From: an uncultured Thiodictyon sp. | GTDB taxonomy: Bacteria > Pseudomonadota > Gammaproteobacteria > Chromatiales > Chromatiaceae | NCBI RefSeq assembly: GCF_903828115.1 | Contig: NZ_CAIKKU010000645.1 | Location: 1-37,770, forward strand | Length of the DNA: 37,770 nt | Direction: 5' to 3' | Part shown: in pieces, positions 8,658-16,945 of the stretch | Numbering within the stretch: position 1 is the first letter of the stretch | Layout of the letters: every line of letters starts with the position of its first letter | Made by a program: the position numbers and the translations under genes | Notes under the pieces: model-generated | Databases searched by the model: none | What the model saw: only the letters and a program-made list of their open reading frames with translations | What the model was told of the DNA's origin: nothing

Positions 8658-10497
8658 ACCATGCCTCCTTCGATGGGGTCAGCCCCCAGTGCAGGTCCAG
8701 ATTGATGGCGACATCCCCGTAGCCGTTCTGGCGGATGTAGGGGTTGGCCCACCAGTCATCCGTGTCCGGGGCGTTCTGGGGCTGGCCCAAGCCATGGTCG
8801 CGCCAGTCGGCGAGCACCGCCTCAGCCGCGGCCTGATCCCTGACGGGCTCCAGTACGAAGACGCTGCCGGAGCAGGTCAGGAGTTCCGGGTTGTAGGCCG
8901 CCCGCCCCTTCCAGAAACGTTCGCGCAGATAGCCGCCGCCCACCAGTTGCTGTTGCGCGAAGAAGCGCAGAAGCTTCAGGTGCCCGCCGGAGAGGTCGTG
9001 CCAGGTTGCCTGATAGCGGTCAAACAATTCGCCCTCCCCACCCGTACCGCGAAGACCATGGGGGCCGGGCAACAGTCGTGCCGCGCTTTGCAGGCAGACA
9101 CAGGCGAGCCCATCGCGCAACAGGGGGCCGCTCGCGGCGACTGGATCGAAGGGCGGGTGCAGTCGGGCGGCGGCATTGGCCTTCGTCTTGCCGACCCGGC
9201 GCAGAGGCTCGCGCACCAGTTCTGTGAGTGCGGCGGCGACAGCAGGCCGGGCGGACTCGGGGATAGCCGAGAGGTCGATCTCGGCCAGCCATAGGTGACC
9301 GTCAGGGACCAGTGCTTCGCTGGCAAACAAGGCGCCCTCCTTGGCCGCGCCGCGCCCTTGCCGGATGGCGGTGCGGACCTCGATCCGCCGCGGGGCTGAG
9401 TGACCTCCGTACAACTCCGCGCTTTTCCGGGACCCGACGCCGCCGTACTTCCAATCCATGCAGAAGGCAGGGGCGCGGCCGTGGATGAGCCCGGCCGGTC
9501 CGGACATCAGGGCCAGGTCGTAGAGTGCAGACTTGCGCGAATCGAGCTGGTCTGGGGCCTCGGCCAGACTTAGCGGAGGGACCAGAGGCCGTTTGAGCGC
9601 CGCCCGGTCCGCTGGCGCCTCGATGGGGATGGCCTGGGTGATGCGCAGGGCGCTGAAATGGGCGCATAGGGCGGCGAAACGCGCATCGGCACAGGTCTGC
9701 TCCCGGTCGCCCGTGAAGATGCGTGCGGCGATGGCGCCGCGCAGGACGCTGCCGGGGATGCGGTCTTCCGACTCGTAGCGGTTGTTCCCAGTGTGGGGCC
9801 GGGCGACGCACACAGGGCGGTCGAAGCACAGGCTCAGGCCCAGGCGCGGTGCGGTCTGCTCCAAGAGCAGCACCGAACCCGGGGCTGGTGCGGCGTGCTC
9901 GACCGGGGTTGCGGTGACGGCAACGCATTTGATCCGGCCATAGCCGGCCGTTTTCATGGCACCCAGGGAGGCCGAGTATTCCAGTCCCTTGCGGATGCGC
10001 ATCGCCAGGGTATCGGCCTGGCTCTGCGTCTCCAGGTCCGCCTCGATATGTCCGACGAAGGTGGATTGGTCCGCGGTCGCAAAGGGGCTGTCGATCACCT
10101 GCAACATGCCGGCCGCGACCGCGCCGGTCCTGGGTTCGATCTGGATGCGATGGCGCGCCCGGCGACTTGTTACTGGCGGCTCGGCCAACCAGTCATGGTC
10201 GAAGCGTAGATGCGCGCGGACGGGTCGATTGTCGCTGTGCTCCGGTGAGGCCGTGCCGAGCCAATGGTTCGGGTCCCAGGGAAGGGCGTCCGCACCGGGG
10301 TCGGGAACGTTGGACCTGAGCGAGTCGAAGAGGGTCCAAGCGTGGCGGAGATTGCCGCGGATCAGGTTGCCGGGCAGGGCCGGTCGGCCGCCGCTGCGGC
10401 GGGCGGCGGTGTCGATGCCGATCTCGCGGCTCTCACCCGCTTGGCTGAGCACCGGACCTTCGATGCCGATGCAGACCTCGAAGCGATAAGTCGTCAT
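8644..10497 (-). CDS. csx10: Csx10/Cas5-like RAMP protein
   Basis: This 617-residue protein shows two RAMP-like halves. The first has PALPGNLIRGNLRHAW near residues 39-54 and a glycine-rich segment, GAMKTAGYGRIK. The second begins at LSLCFDRPVCV with RIPGSVLRGAIAARI. The domain order and length fit the Csx10 group, the Cas5-like subunit of type III-D complexes that binds the crRNA handle. It shares an ATGA overlap with the cas10-like gene before it and overlaps the tandem Cas7 gene after it by 14 bp, so these subunits are probably made in coupled fashion. I am confident that it is a RAMP; the Csx10 label is less certain because I rely on motifs and size only. Confidence 0.75.
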   Translation of the reverse strand: MTTYRFEVCIGIEGPVLSQAGESREIGIDTAARRSGGRPALPGNLIRGNLRHAWTLFDSLRSNVPDPGADALPWDPNHWLGTASPEHSDNRPVRAHLRFDHDWLAEPPVTSRRARHRIQIEPRTGAVAAGMLQVIDSPFATADQSTFVGHIEADLETQSQADTLAMRIRKGLEYSASLGAMKTAGYGRIKCVAVTATPVEHAAPAPGSVLLLEQTAPRLGLSLCFDRPVCVARPHTGNNRYESEDRIPGSVLRGAIAARIFTGDREQTCADARFAALCAHFSALRITQAIPIEAPADRAALKRPLVPPLSLAEAPDQLDSRKSALYDLALMSGPAGLIHGRAPAFCMDWKYGGVGSRKSAELYGGHSAPRRIEVRTAIRQGRGAAKEGALFASEALVPDGHLWLAEIDLSAIPESARPAVAAALTELVREPLRRVGKTKANAAARLHPPFDPVAASGPLLRDGLACVCLQSAARLLPGPHGLRGTGGEGELFDRYQATWHDLSGGHLKLLRFFAQQQLVGGGYLRERFWKGRAAYNPELLTCSGSVFVLEPVRDQAAAEAVLADWRDHGLGQPQNAPDTDDWWANPYIRQNGYGDVAINLDLHWGLTPSKEAWYVLD

Positions 10498-12284
10498 GGT
10501 TGGGCTCCCGGGTCCGCGGCGGCGGGGTCTGCTGCCTCAATGGATGCCCGATCAAATGACGGGGTCAGGTAGTCCCATAGCTCGGCCAGGTGGATCCAGG
10601 TCCAGGGGTTGGTAATCGCGCTGCCGCCGATCTTGACCGTCCCCGCGGTACCGAAGAGTCGGGTCAGGGTCGCTTCCAGGTCACTGGCGTCGGGGTCCTG
10701 CGTGACCTCCTTCATCCGTGTTAGGGCCGCGCTGTAGGCTATCTCTGCATCCGCGGCGGTCGGCTCACGCGCCTGCTCGCTCCAGTCGGTAGCGACCGCC
10801 GCACGCGCAACGGCGTAGGACTGGCCCTTGGGAAAACGTCCGAGCAGGGCTTCGAGCAGAGGTCGGGTTCGGGGCCAGTCGCCGGCGGGCGCCAGATCCT
10901 GCCGCAACTTGGCGGCAGCACTATAGCGACCTTCAAAGTAGTCGCCCAAGTCGTCCTCGACGGGGAAGTCTACGGACTCCAGGACCATGTAGTCGAAGCG
11001 GTTCTTGAGCTGGCTGTCCAGTCGTTCCTGCTCGTTCTTCCCTCTGGCCTCCGCCTGGAGGCGAGCCTTGATCCGGTCGGCGAGTTGTCGTGCCAGGGTC
11101 ATGGAACGTTGGATGGGCGTCTTGGCGCGGCAGAAGACCAGTCCGACAGCCTGGGTCAGGGACCGGTCGTCATGCGCCCAGCCCGCGAAAGAGGTGAACA
11201 GGTGCTGGAGCACGTCGAACCCGCACCAGGCGGGCACGACCAGCAGCAGCTCGTCGCCACCCCACAGCAGGGTCTCCAAACGCAATCGCCCGACCCCATT
11301 TCCGCTGGCGAGGAAGAAGCGCTCGTCGGTCGCCATGAAACGTAAGAGATCGTTGAGATAGACGCGCCGCCGGTCCTTGATCGCCCGGTCGAATTTCTCG
11401 AGGGACTTGAAACGTTTGCAAGTCTCCTCCCGGATGCTGGAGAAACGGTTGCCGTCCGCGTAGATGACGGCGACCTTACCATTGAGGTTGCCGGCACGCC
11501 GGTCCCGGGCAAGGTCGCCCAGGTCTCGGCTATAGCGGAACGGATAGGCCGGATGGTCCGTGGTCAGACCGGCTTCATCGCGATAGAAGCCCTGCTTGCG
11601 CGTGACGCCATGGCTCCACCGCTCCCGGACAGAAGTGCTCACGCGAATCTCGTCTTCGCCCTCGCGGGCGATGGGCCTCCGAGCATCGGCGGGCCGGCGT
11701 CCATCCCAACCGCAAGGGCCGACATCAGGGTCCGTATTCAGCGGTGGCGGCACATAGGTTGGGCTGCGCAGCTGCGCGAAACGGATGCGGGCCAGGGCAC
11801 GCTCACGCACCGCGAGTTCCCCGGCCGCGGGTGAATAGCCCTCGGCGCAGACACCGAAGCTCAGGTTCCGATAGCGTCTGGTTGGGGTGCTCAGGTAGTC
11901 GACGATATGGGCCGCGATCTCTTGGGCCTGTAGCTGGTCGGTATCCGGCAGCAGGAATTCGCCGATGGAGGCACCCGTCGAGACGACACGGGCATTTGGG
12001 GGCAACAGTGGAATACCATTGTGAGGCTTGCGGGACTCAACATCGGTGATCGCTTCCCGCAGCAGGAAGCTCGCGCCACGCGCGACACTGAGTTGATCTG
12101 TATCCTCGATGACAGCGCCGATGTTGAGTCCTTCCACGCGGAGATAGAAGTCAGTGTGCTCCGGAACCCCCTGTTGCGCCGCCTGGGCCGAATTGGGCGC
12201 CGCGGATGCGGGCTTGGAGGTAGGAGCGTCGGGGCTGCCCGAAGGGTCTTTATCTCTTGCACGCGACTTCTTTTTCTGCCCCAT
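10494..12284 (-). CDS. cas10: Cas10-like palm-domain protein 1 (GGDE, no HD domain)
   Basis: I take the second ATG as start because GCAGGAG ends 6 nt upstream, giving 596 residues. An upstream in-frame ATG at 12326 would add 14. After a charged, low-complexity amino end, palm 1 begins with LRVEGLNIGAVIEDTD and SVARGASFLL (about 48-75). Palm 2 has VAVIYADGNRFSS (Asp about 277) and LLWGGDELLLVVPAW, with GGDE at about 342-345. Canonical Cas10 is larger, starts with an HD nuclease and has GGDD. No HD motif is visible here. The last 160 residues form a helical domain that may resemble Cas10 D4. The expected role is target-activated nucleotide messenger synthesis. Stop and csx10 start overlap as ATGA. 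The 174 bp upstream to the CorA-like gene hold only the ribosome-binding site that I can see. Confidence 0.85.
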   Translation of the reverse strand: MGQKKKSRARDKDPSGSPDAPTSKPASAAPNSAQAAQQGVPEHTDFYLRVEGLNIGAVIEDTDQLSVARGASFLLREAITDVESRKPHNGIPLLPPNARVVSTGASIGEFLLPDTDQLQAQEIAAHIVDYLSTPTRRYRNLSFGVCAEGYSPAAGELAVRERALARIRFAQLRSPTYVPPPLNTDPDVGPCGWDGRRPADARRPIAREGEDEIRVSTSVRERWSHGVTRKQGFYRDEAGLTTDHPAYPFRYSRDLGDLARDRRAGNLNGKVAVIYADGNRFSSIREETCKRFKSLEKFDRAIKDRRRVYLNDLLRFMATDERFFLASGNGVGRLRLETLLWGGDELLLVVPAWCGFDVLQHLFTSFAGWAHDDRSLTQAVGLVFCRAKTPIQRSMTLARQLADRIKARLQAEARGKNEQERLDSQLKNRFDYMVLESVDFPVEDDLGDYFEGRYSAAAKLRQDLAPAGDWPRTRPLLEALLGRFPKGQSYAVARAAVATDWSEQAREPTAADAEIAYSAALTRMKEVTQDPDASDLEATLTRLFGTAGTVKIGGSAITNPWTWIHLAELWDYLTPSFDRASIEAADPAAADPGAQP

Positions 12285-12458
12285 AACATACTCCTGCAGT
12301 GATTGGCGAGAGTTGGCGTCGATCATCGGTCCGGCGGCGGTGGCCTGCCGGGCGGCGGTCGAGCTTGCGTCCGACCTTGAGGGTCAGGGTTTCCTGCACA
12401 GCAACCAGGGATCAGCCCGCTTGACCGCCGTCAGGTATTTTGGGAGTGCGCATGGGAT

Positions 12459-13907
12459 TCACTTCCGGTTGCACTGCCGGTCTTCGTCAGAGGATGAGTG
12501 GCGCACAATGCGCCACATGATCAGCGCCGCCGACGCCGCCAACACCAGCCACGCGAGAGGCTGCCAAGGGTCCTTGTATTCAAGCAATGGCAGCGCCAAG
12601 GCGAATCCGGCAAGCAGCGCGGCAATCCACGCGGCGGCTGAGACTCCCTTATCCATCCGATGCTGCCGGACCGACTGAACGTACTCGTCCGCACGCTCCA
12701 TTTCGTCCTTGACCTCCGCATATTCGGGCGCAATGTCCAGGACTGCCACCTGCTTGGCGAATATCTCTTTGCCTTGAATCGCAAGGGTGACCTCGCGAAA
12801 CCAGTAGCAGTTGGTAAACTCGATGAAATCGCGTCGCAAATCGCGAAAGGCCGAGCCGGGATCTTGCTTGTTCGACTGGATCAGCAACCGGGTGGCATGG
12901 GTGATCCGGCGATTGTAATTGCGCAGGGTGAGCTGGTATAAAAGCGCCAGGATGAGCATCCGCTCGTAGTGATAGGGAACGTGCTCGGCGGCGATCACGT
13001 CGGAGAAGAATCCACCGAAGCCGAGGTAGGCGTTGGCATAGGGACAGAAGCCTAGATAGGTACCGAGTGCGCGCCAGCGGTCCAGACGATGGGCGTGGGC
13101 GCTTTCGCGGCTGTAGTCAGGGTCATAGGCATAGCCGCCGATGGACTGGAAGGTGTCCGATCCGCGATCGACATAGAGCGCCAGACTGAACAGCCGGTCC
13201 GCTTCCTGTCGTTCCCCAGGATCACTCGGCGCCGGACCGGCAAGGCCGTAGGCGACGTTGACGAACATCCGTTCCTCGGAGAGGTTTTGAACCCTCAATA
13301 GGCGGGCCAAGTGCTGAACCTGGTCCGGCTGCCGCGGGTCGTCAGCGAGGAACTGGGCGAGCAGGTGCAGCACGATGGGGGAGACATTGGCACCGAAAGG
13401 GAACTCTTTGATCACTTTTCCATTGTGAATCAGCGTTTGGGCGTCGAATTTCTGCTCGTCGAGCTGTTCGATGAAGCTTGGGAAAAGGATGCGCGCGTGC
13501 TTGGTAAAGCGCAGCCAATGGTCCAGCCGCAGCTGTTCGATGCGTGCAAAGACTGCCCTTGGGGTATCGAAGATGGGACGCCACCAGCGGTCGTGGTGAT
13601 AAGCCAGGGCCTCTGCCCCGTCGATCCGCATGGGGTTGTCCGCGGGTTCGACACGAATGGCGAGGAGGTACAGGTCGTTATAGTACCGATAGAGCGAGAC
13701 GTCGCAGATCTTGGCCTCGGGACCCGGTGCGTCACCGCGGGGTCCGTTCAGCCGCCAACGCAGGTCGTCGAGAGCATCCGATCGGAGCCGCCAGCGCTGG
13801 ACGGGACAGGGGGTATCTGGGTCGTCAGGGGATAGTGGTCGCCGCGCGTCCTGCGCATCGAACAGGAGGTCCCGTAGCAGCGGGAGAAAATAGAGGTAGG
13901 CTGGGTC
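12459..13907 (-). pseudogene. CorA-like membrane effector, 3' part of a frameshifted NrN-CorA fusion
   Basis: The open frame runs from 13907 to 12459 (482 residues), but its first usable start codon is the ATG at 13631. The 92 codons before it contain no ATG, GTG or TTG, yet read as clear protein (DVSLYRYYNDLYLLAIRVEP). This shows they were once translated from the upstream DHH gene. The carboxy end has a long charged helix, then two hydrophobic helices (AAWIAALLAGFALALPLL and PLAWLVLAASAALIMWRIV) joined by a short loop, and a basic tail. This is CorA topology without the GMN motif. Type III CRISPR loci of the Bacteroides fragilis kind use such a CorA as membrane effector for SAM-AMP. As sequenced it can only be made from the internal ATG (390 residues) or by frameshifting. 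Confidence 0.75.
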
Positions 13908-14998
13908 TCACACTGACGCTCATGATCAGCCTGCGTGGGGAGACTGCCGGGGTCCACTACGGCGAGCCGGTGGCGGCGGATGTCACCCGCCTGCTCTTTG
14001 CGCGCCAGGGCCTTGCGAAAGCGCGTGGCGTGGATAGCCGGATCGGGCTTGAGTTCGGAGGACTCGTGCAAATCCAGCGGCAGGAGGAAGGTGCAGCCGT
14101 AATGGAGCAAAGGGCGGGAGGTCCCGCCGAGGAGGGCGAAAATCCGCGACATCAGGTGATCGAAGGGGGGTGCGGGATGGCCCTTGCGGGCGTCAGCGCC
14201 GAAGAAGCACCCGAGATTGCCGCCGCCCAGCCACAGTTGGAGGCCATTGCTAAGTGCAAGGTCGGTCAGCAGCGACCTGAGTGCGTCGCGGGCGGCAGCG
14301 TGGCCGGCAAAGCGGACAGCGCGGATGGAGGCTGGGTCCTGATCAGCATGAAAGACTGCCAGGACCTGAAGCAGTTGGACCGGTCGGTGCTGATCCGCGG
14401 CCTCGGTGTAATCCTCTGCCGTGGGTTCCTGGGCGGCTTCCAGGAGGACGTTGGCTAGACGTTTCGGGGCGAAGTACAGGGTCAGGTCGCCCAGCCGACG
14501 GGGGTTCGCAGCAACGAAGCCGCGCGCCTCATCTAGCAGATCCGCGTCGCCGCGGATCACGCACTCCTCCTGTCGTAGCGCCTGAGCGCGGGCGTAGGAC
14601 ACTCCGGCGCGTGACAGTCCGGGATAAAAGTCCCGATCCGCAATAGCGACCTCGTACTCGGCAGTGGTCAGTTCATAGCCGACGAGTGCTGCAAACTGCT
14701 CCAGGGCACTCGGCATTGGGCCGTCGCTTGCCGGTCCGTGGTGATCGACCATATGGACCTGCTTGCCCGCCGCCTCCAGGAAATCCTGACCGGTGGCCCC
14801 AGGCAACTCGATTACGATGACGTGTCGGCGCAACGAATCCAGGTCCGGATGTTGGCGCAGTGCGTCATCCAGGGTAACCCCCCAGTCCCCCGCGACCTCC
14901 CGGATATCCAACTGCAAGCGGACCGCGATATCGAGGATGCAGTCACTTTCCAGGTCGTTCCTCGGACAGATCAACGAAACTTGGTCTGTGGGCAGCAC
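13748..14998 (-). CDS. DHH-type phosphodiesterase (NrN-like), 5' part of a frameshifted fusion
   Basis: A GTG start is placed 7 nt after a perfect GGGAGG. The open frame gives 416 residues, but only the first 363 look native; the remaining 53 come from a shifted frame. DHH-family marks are an early Asp-rich segment (CPRNDLESD, D15 and D19), VDHHGP at 84-89 with the name-giving DHH, and AIADRDF at 119-124. LGGGNLGCFFGA at 257-268 may be the substrate-binding glycine stretch. In type III loci with CorA, the DHH protein NrN degrades the messenger SAM-AMP and so switches the response off. Near 13908 a GAGA occurs where GA would restore frame into the CorA-like part, giving an 845-residue fusion. 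About 150 bp with an AT-rich patch (TATAAC at 15121-15116) separate it from the short cas10-like gene. Confidence 0.8.
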   Translation of the reverse strand: MLPTDQVSLICPRNDLESDCILDIAVRLQLDIREVAGDWGVTLDDALRQHPDLDSLRRHVIVIELPGATGQDFLEAAGKQVHMVDHHGPASDGPMPSALEQFAALVGYELTTAEYEVAIADRDFYPGLSRAGVSYARAQALRQEECVIRGDADLLDEARGFVAANPRRLGDLTLYFAPKRLANVLLEAAQEPTAEDYTEAADQHRPVQLLQVLAVFHADQDPASIRAVRFAGHAAARDALRSLLTDLALSNGLQLWLGGGNLGCFFGADARKGHPAPPFDHLMSRIFALLGGTSRPLLHYGCTFLLPLDLHESSELKPDPAIHATRFRKALARKEQAGDIRRHRLAVVDPGSLPTQADHERQCETQPTSIFSRCYGTSCSMRRTRGDHYPLTTQIPPVPSSAGGSDRMLSTTCVGG

Positions 14999-15151
14999 GC
15001 GTGCGCCTCCCTGTGAGTGGTTGGCATTCGGCAGTGTCCGCCCGCAGGGTCACGGGCGCGCCTCGTTAATACCACATAGTCGGCTACCGGCACCAGATCT
15101 GCACCCGGAAATTATGTTATATGCGCTACGCTCGTCCCGGCACAGCACCCG

Positions 15152-16333
15152 TCAGGCCGAGGACCACCGCCGGGCGCTCGCCGTCGCGCTCGACTCCCGC
15201 CCCGAGATGGATTCCAGGATCAGATAGTCGAAACGGTTTTCCTCGCGCGTCACGTCCTTGACGGCTTCAGCGAGGTTTTTCGCCGTGGCGGTCGCTTCCG
15301 CGATCGGGGTCTTGTGGCTGCAAAAGACGATCCCGCCGGCGTGGGTCAGTGGTTTGCCGGACACGTCTGCCGCAGCAGGCGCAGGGTCGCCGCCGTGCCT
15401 GGAGTCACCGGACAGCGCAGACGGATCGGGAGGCGTGACCCAATCGGTGCTCACCTCGTAGAACCGTTGCAGGGTCTCCATGCCCTTCCAGGCCGGAACG
15501 ACCAACAGGATCTCATCGCCGCCCCACAGCAGGATCTCCAGGCGCAGCGCGGCGTCACCGATGCGGAAATCAGGGTCCTGGCGGGCGTGCTCGATGAGGT
15601 GGCACAGGAAGCGGCGGCGATAGCCCTGGACGCAGTCGTCGAACGCGCCCCGGGCCGCGGCGGTGTCCGAGTAACCCTTTTTCAGGGTGCCGAATTGGTT
15701 GCCGTCCAGGTAGATGACGGCGATCTTGCCGGCCAGATTGCCGTAGCGGCCGTCGGGGTCCACGGACAACTCCTCCAGATGGTCGGCGGTTTCGACCTTG
15801 TACGCGGCCCCTAAGGTGTTTTCGAGGAAACGCTCGCGCTGCGCTCGCCCCGCGGCGAGCCGATCCGCCACGGATGCCGAAACCCGGTGGCCCGGTTTGA
15901 ATGGCACCGCCGCGGGGCGCACCCGATCGAGCGCGCAGACCCCACCCGTGGTGGCAACGGCCACGGGCACAGCCACCGTGGGTTGCTGAAACTGCCGGAA
16001 GCGGTTGCGCGCGATGACCTCCGCGAGGGCCGCGGCGAACCCGCGGTCGAGTGGGGCGGTATCGACGACAAAGGTGACGTGGGGATAGGTGTTGCTGAGG
16101 TACGCGGCCATGGCGGTGACGAGCCCGTCAGGATCGCCGGATTCCACCTCGAAGAGACCCACTGAGGCCTCGACCGTGACCTTGCGCAGGGATGGAAAGC
16201 GCACTGGCAAGTCGCGGGCGGCCGTGCGCAGCATCGCCGAGGCCCCGCGGCGGACGCTGATGTTGTCGGTGTCGTCCAGGACGGCCGCGAGATTGACTCC
16301 CTCGACCCGGATCAAATGCGTCGCGACACTCAT
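15152..16333 (-). CDS. cas10: Cas10-like palm-domain protein 2 (GGDE, short carboxy end)
   Basis: This 393-residue protein is a clear paralogue of the Cas10-like protein encoded at 10494-12284. Shared segments are the start (IRVEGVNLAAVLDDTD, SVRRGAS), IAVIYLDGNQFG with Asp 210, LLWGGDEILLVVPAW with GGDE at 271-274, a KTPI helix and NRFDYLILES near 367-376. A 30-residue low-complexity insert follows the GGDE helix. It stops just after NRFDYLILES, so the roughly 160-residue helical domain of the longer paralogue is missing; the last 17 residues look unrelated. No HD domain is present. GGAGG lies 7 nt before the ATG. It is the first gene of the minus-strand operon. It may be a second cyclase, a decayed duplicate, or a partner of the longer copy. 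Confidence 0.82.
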   Translation of the reverse strand: MSVATHLIRVEGVNLAAVLDDTDNISVRRGASAMLRTAARDLPVRFPSLRKVTVEASVGLFEVESGDPDGLVTAMAAYLSNTYPHVTFVVDTAPLDRGFAAALAEVIARNRFRQFQQPTVAVPVAVATTGGVCALDRVRPAAVPFKPGHRVSASVADRLAAGRAQRERFLENTLGAAYKVETADHLEELSVDPDGRYGNLAGKIAVIYLDGNQFGTLKKGYSDTAAARGAFDDCVQGYRRRFLCHLIEHARQDPDFRIGDAALRLEILLWGGDEILLVVPAWKGMETLQRFYEVSTDWVTPPDPSALSGDSRHGGDPAPAAADVSGKPLTHAGGIVFCSHKTPIAEATATAKNLAEAVKDVTREENRFDYLILESISGRESSATASARRWSSA

Positions 16334-16491
16334 CCCTTATCCTCCCATGTTGTGTTTGGCGTTCCTCGGGGCCGCCGCGCCCGCGGCGCGCCGCGACGGG
16401 CGCAGCAGTGCGGGAAACGTCACGGTGGCGGTGGTCAAGCGTCCGCCGCGGAGCGCCGCGAGCAAGACGTCTTTCATCCCCGGATGTGCGG

Positions 16492-16521
16492 ATATTAGCA
16501 CGGGTAGTGCTGGCCCGGTAA
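16492..16521 (-). promoter_or_regulatory. Candidate sigma70 promoter of the cas operon
   Basis: On the minus strand TTACCG (16521-16516), an 18-bp spacer and TAATAT (16497-16492) form a weak promoter-like pair about 160 bp upstream of the first cas10-like gene. The spacer is occupied by the palindrome at 16497-16511, a position where a bound protein would affect RNA polymerase. The hexamers are imperfect (3/6 and 4/6 matches). Confidence 0.35.
16497..16511. promoter_or_regulatory. Palindromic operator candidate, copy 1
   Basis: AGCAC-N5-GTGCT with spacer GGGTA. The half-sites and spacing are identical to those of copy 2 at 16754-16768. It lies inside the candidate minus-strand promoter of the cas operon. 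The cognate regulator is unknown. Confidence 0.45.
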
Positions 16522-16722
16522 CGGCGCGAGGCGATGCGGCAGCCAGACGATCATCCATCGGCCGGACAATCGCTTGAGATGGCATCGCAGGGACTCGTCG
16601 GCGGTTGCGGCGGCCTGGCCGGCGCGCCGATGCAGCACGGCCGCCACCCATCCTCGTCCCTACCCTGATGATGCTAACCCGCACAGACGAAAACGGACGA
16701 ACCGCAAAACTCCGAAATTGTA

Positions 16723-16752
16723 TTGACGCTGGGGCGTTGCCGGCCGTACCCT
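16723..16752 (+). promoter_or_regulatory. Candidate promoter of the restriction operon
   Basis: TTGACG (16723-16728) matches the -35 consensus well. With an 18-bp spacer the -10 would be TACCCT (16747-16752), which is poor, so a regulator may be needed. It faces the short ORF, half hsdS and hsdM. Confidence 0.35.
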
Positions 16753-16753
16753 G

Positions 16754-16768
16754 AGCACTGTCGGTGCT
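16754..16768. promoter_or_regulatory. Palindromic operator candidate, copy 2
   Basis: AGCAC-N5-GTGCT with spacer TGTCG, directly downstream of the candidate plus-strand -10, about where transcription would start. The half-sites and spacing equal those of copy 1, while the spacers differ. That pattern is expected for a protein-binding site rather than a copied sequence. Confidence 0.45.
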
Positions 16769-16814
16769 ATGCCCCGACACCACAACGAAAGCCCACTGGG
16801 GAGAGGTAGCGACC

Positions 16815-16925
16815 ATGATGCAGCAACCAACCGACAGCGGCGGGCCTGCCGCGCCTGTGCAACGGCGGCAGCGGGCCATCACGCGTGATCTGATCGCCCA
16901 GCACCCACCGGGCTGTAACGGGTAG
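16815..16925 (+). CDS. Short ORF, 36 residues, unknown
   Basis: Two consecutive ATG codons follow GGGGAGAGG at a suitable distance (spacing about 8-9 nt), and the frame ends at TAG 16923-16925, 20 bp before the half-size hsdS. The product starts MMQQPTDSGGPAAPVQ and ends in a basic helix-like ITRDLIAQHPPGCNG. I do not recognise it. It could be a small regulator, a leader peptide or the remnant of a longer gene. The ribosome-binding site is the main support. Confidence 0.4.
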   Translation: MMQQPTDSGGPAAPVQRRQRAITRDLIAQHPPGCNG

Positions 16926-16945
16926 GCGGTCGGGACGCCACGACC

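Larger units (their letters stand above)
16334..16814. other. Divergent intergenic region between CRISPR and restriction operons
   Basis: Apart from the short ORF that follows at 16815, the bases between the two divergent operons hold no supported gene. They contain candidate promoters facing both ways and two identical spaced palindromes, listed separately. Open frames crossing the region on either strand lack protein-like composition and I treat them as GC artefacts. Confidence 0.6.

Noticed and set aside
13905..13912. Programmed ribosomal frameshift at GAGA in the NrN-CorA gene
   Set aside because: No slippery heptamer, stimulatory stem or internal Shine-Dalgarno is evident; mutation or sequencing error is simpler.
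16497..16768. NtrC binding sites
   Set aside because: NtrC sites have GCAC-N7-GTGC spacing, whereas both palindromes here have N5.
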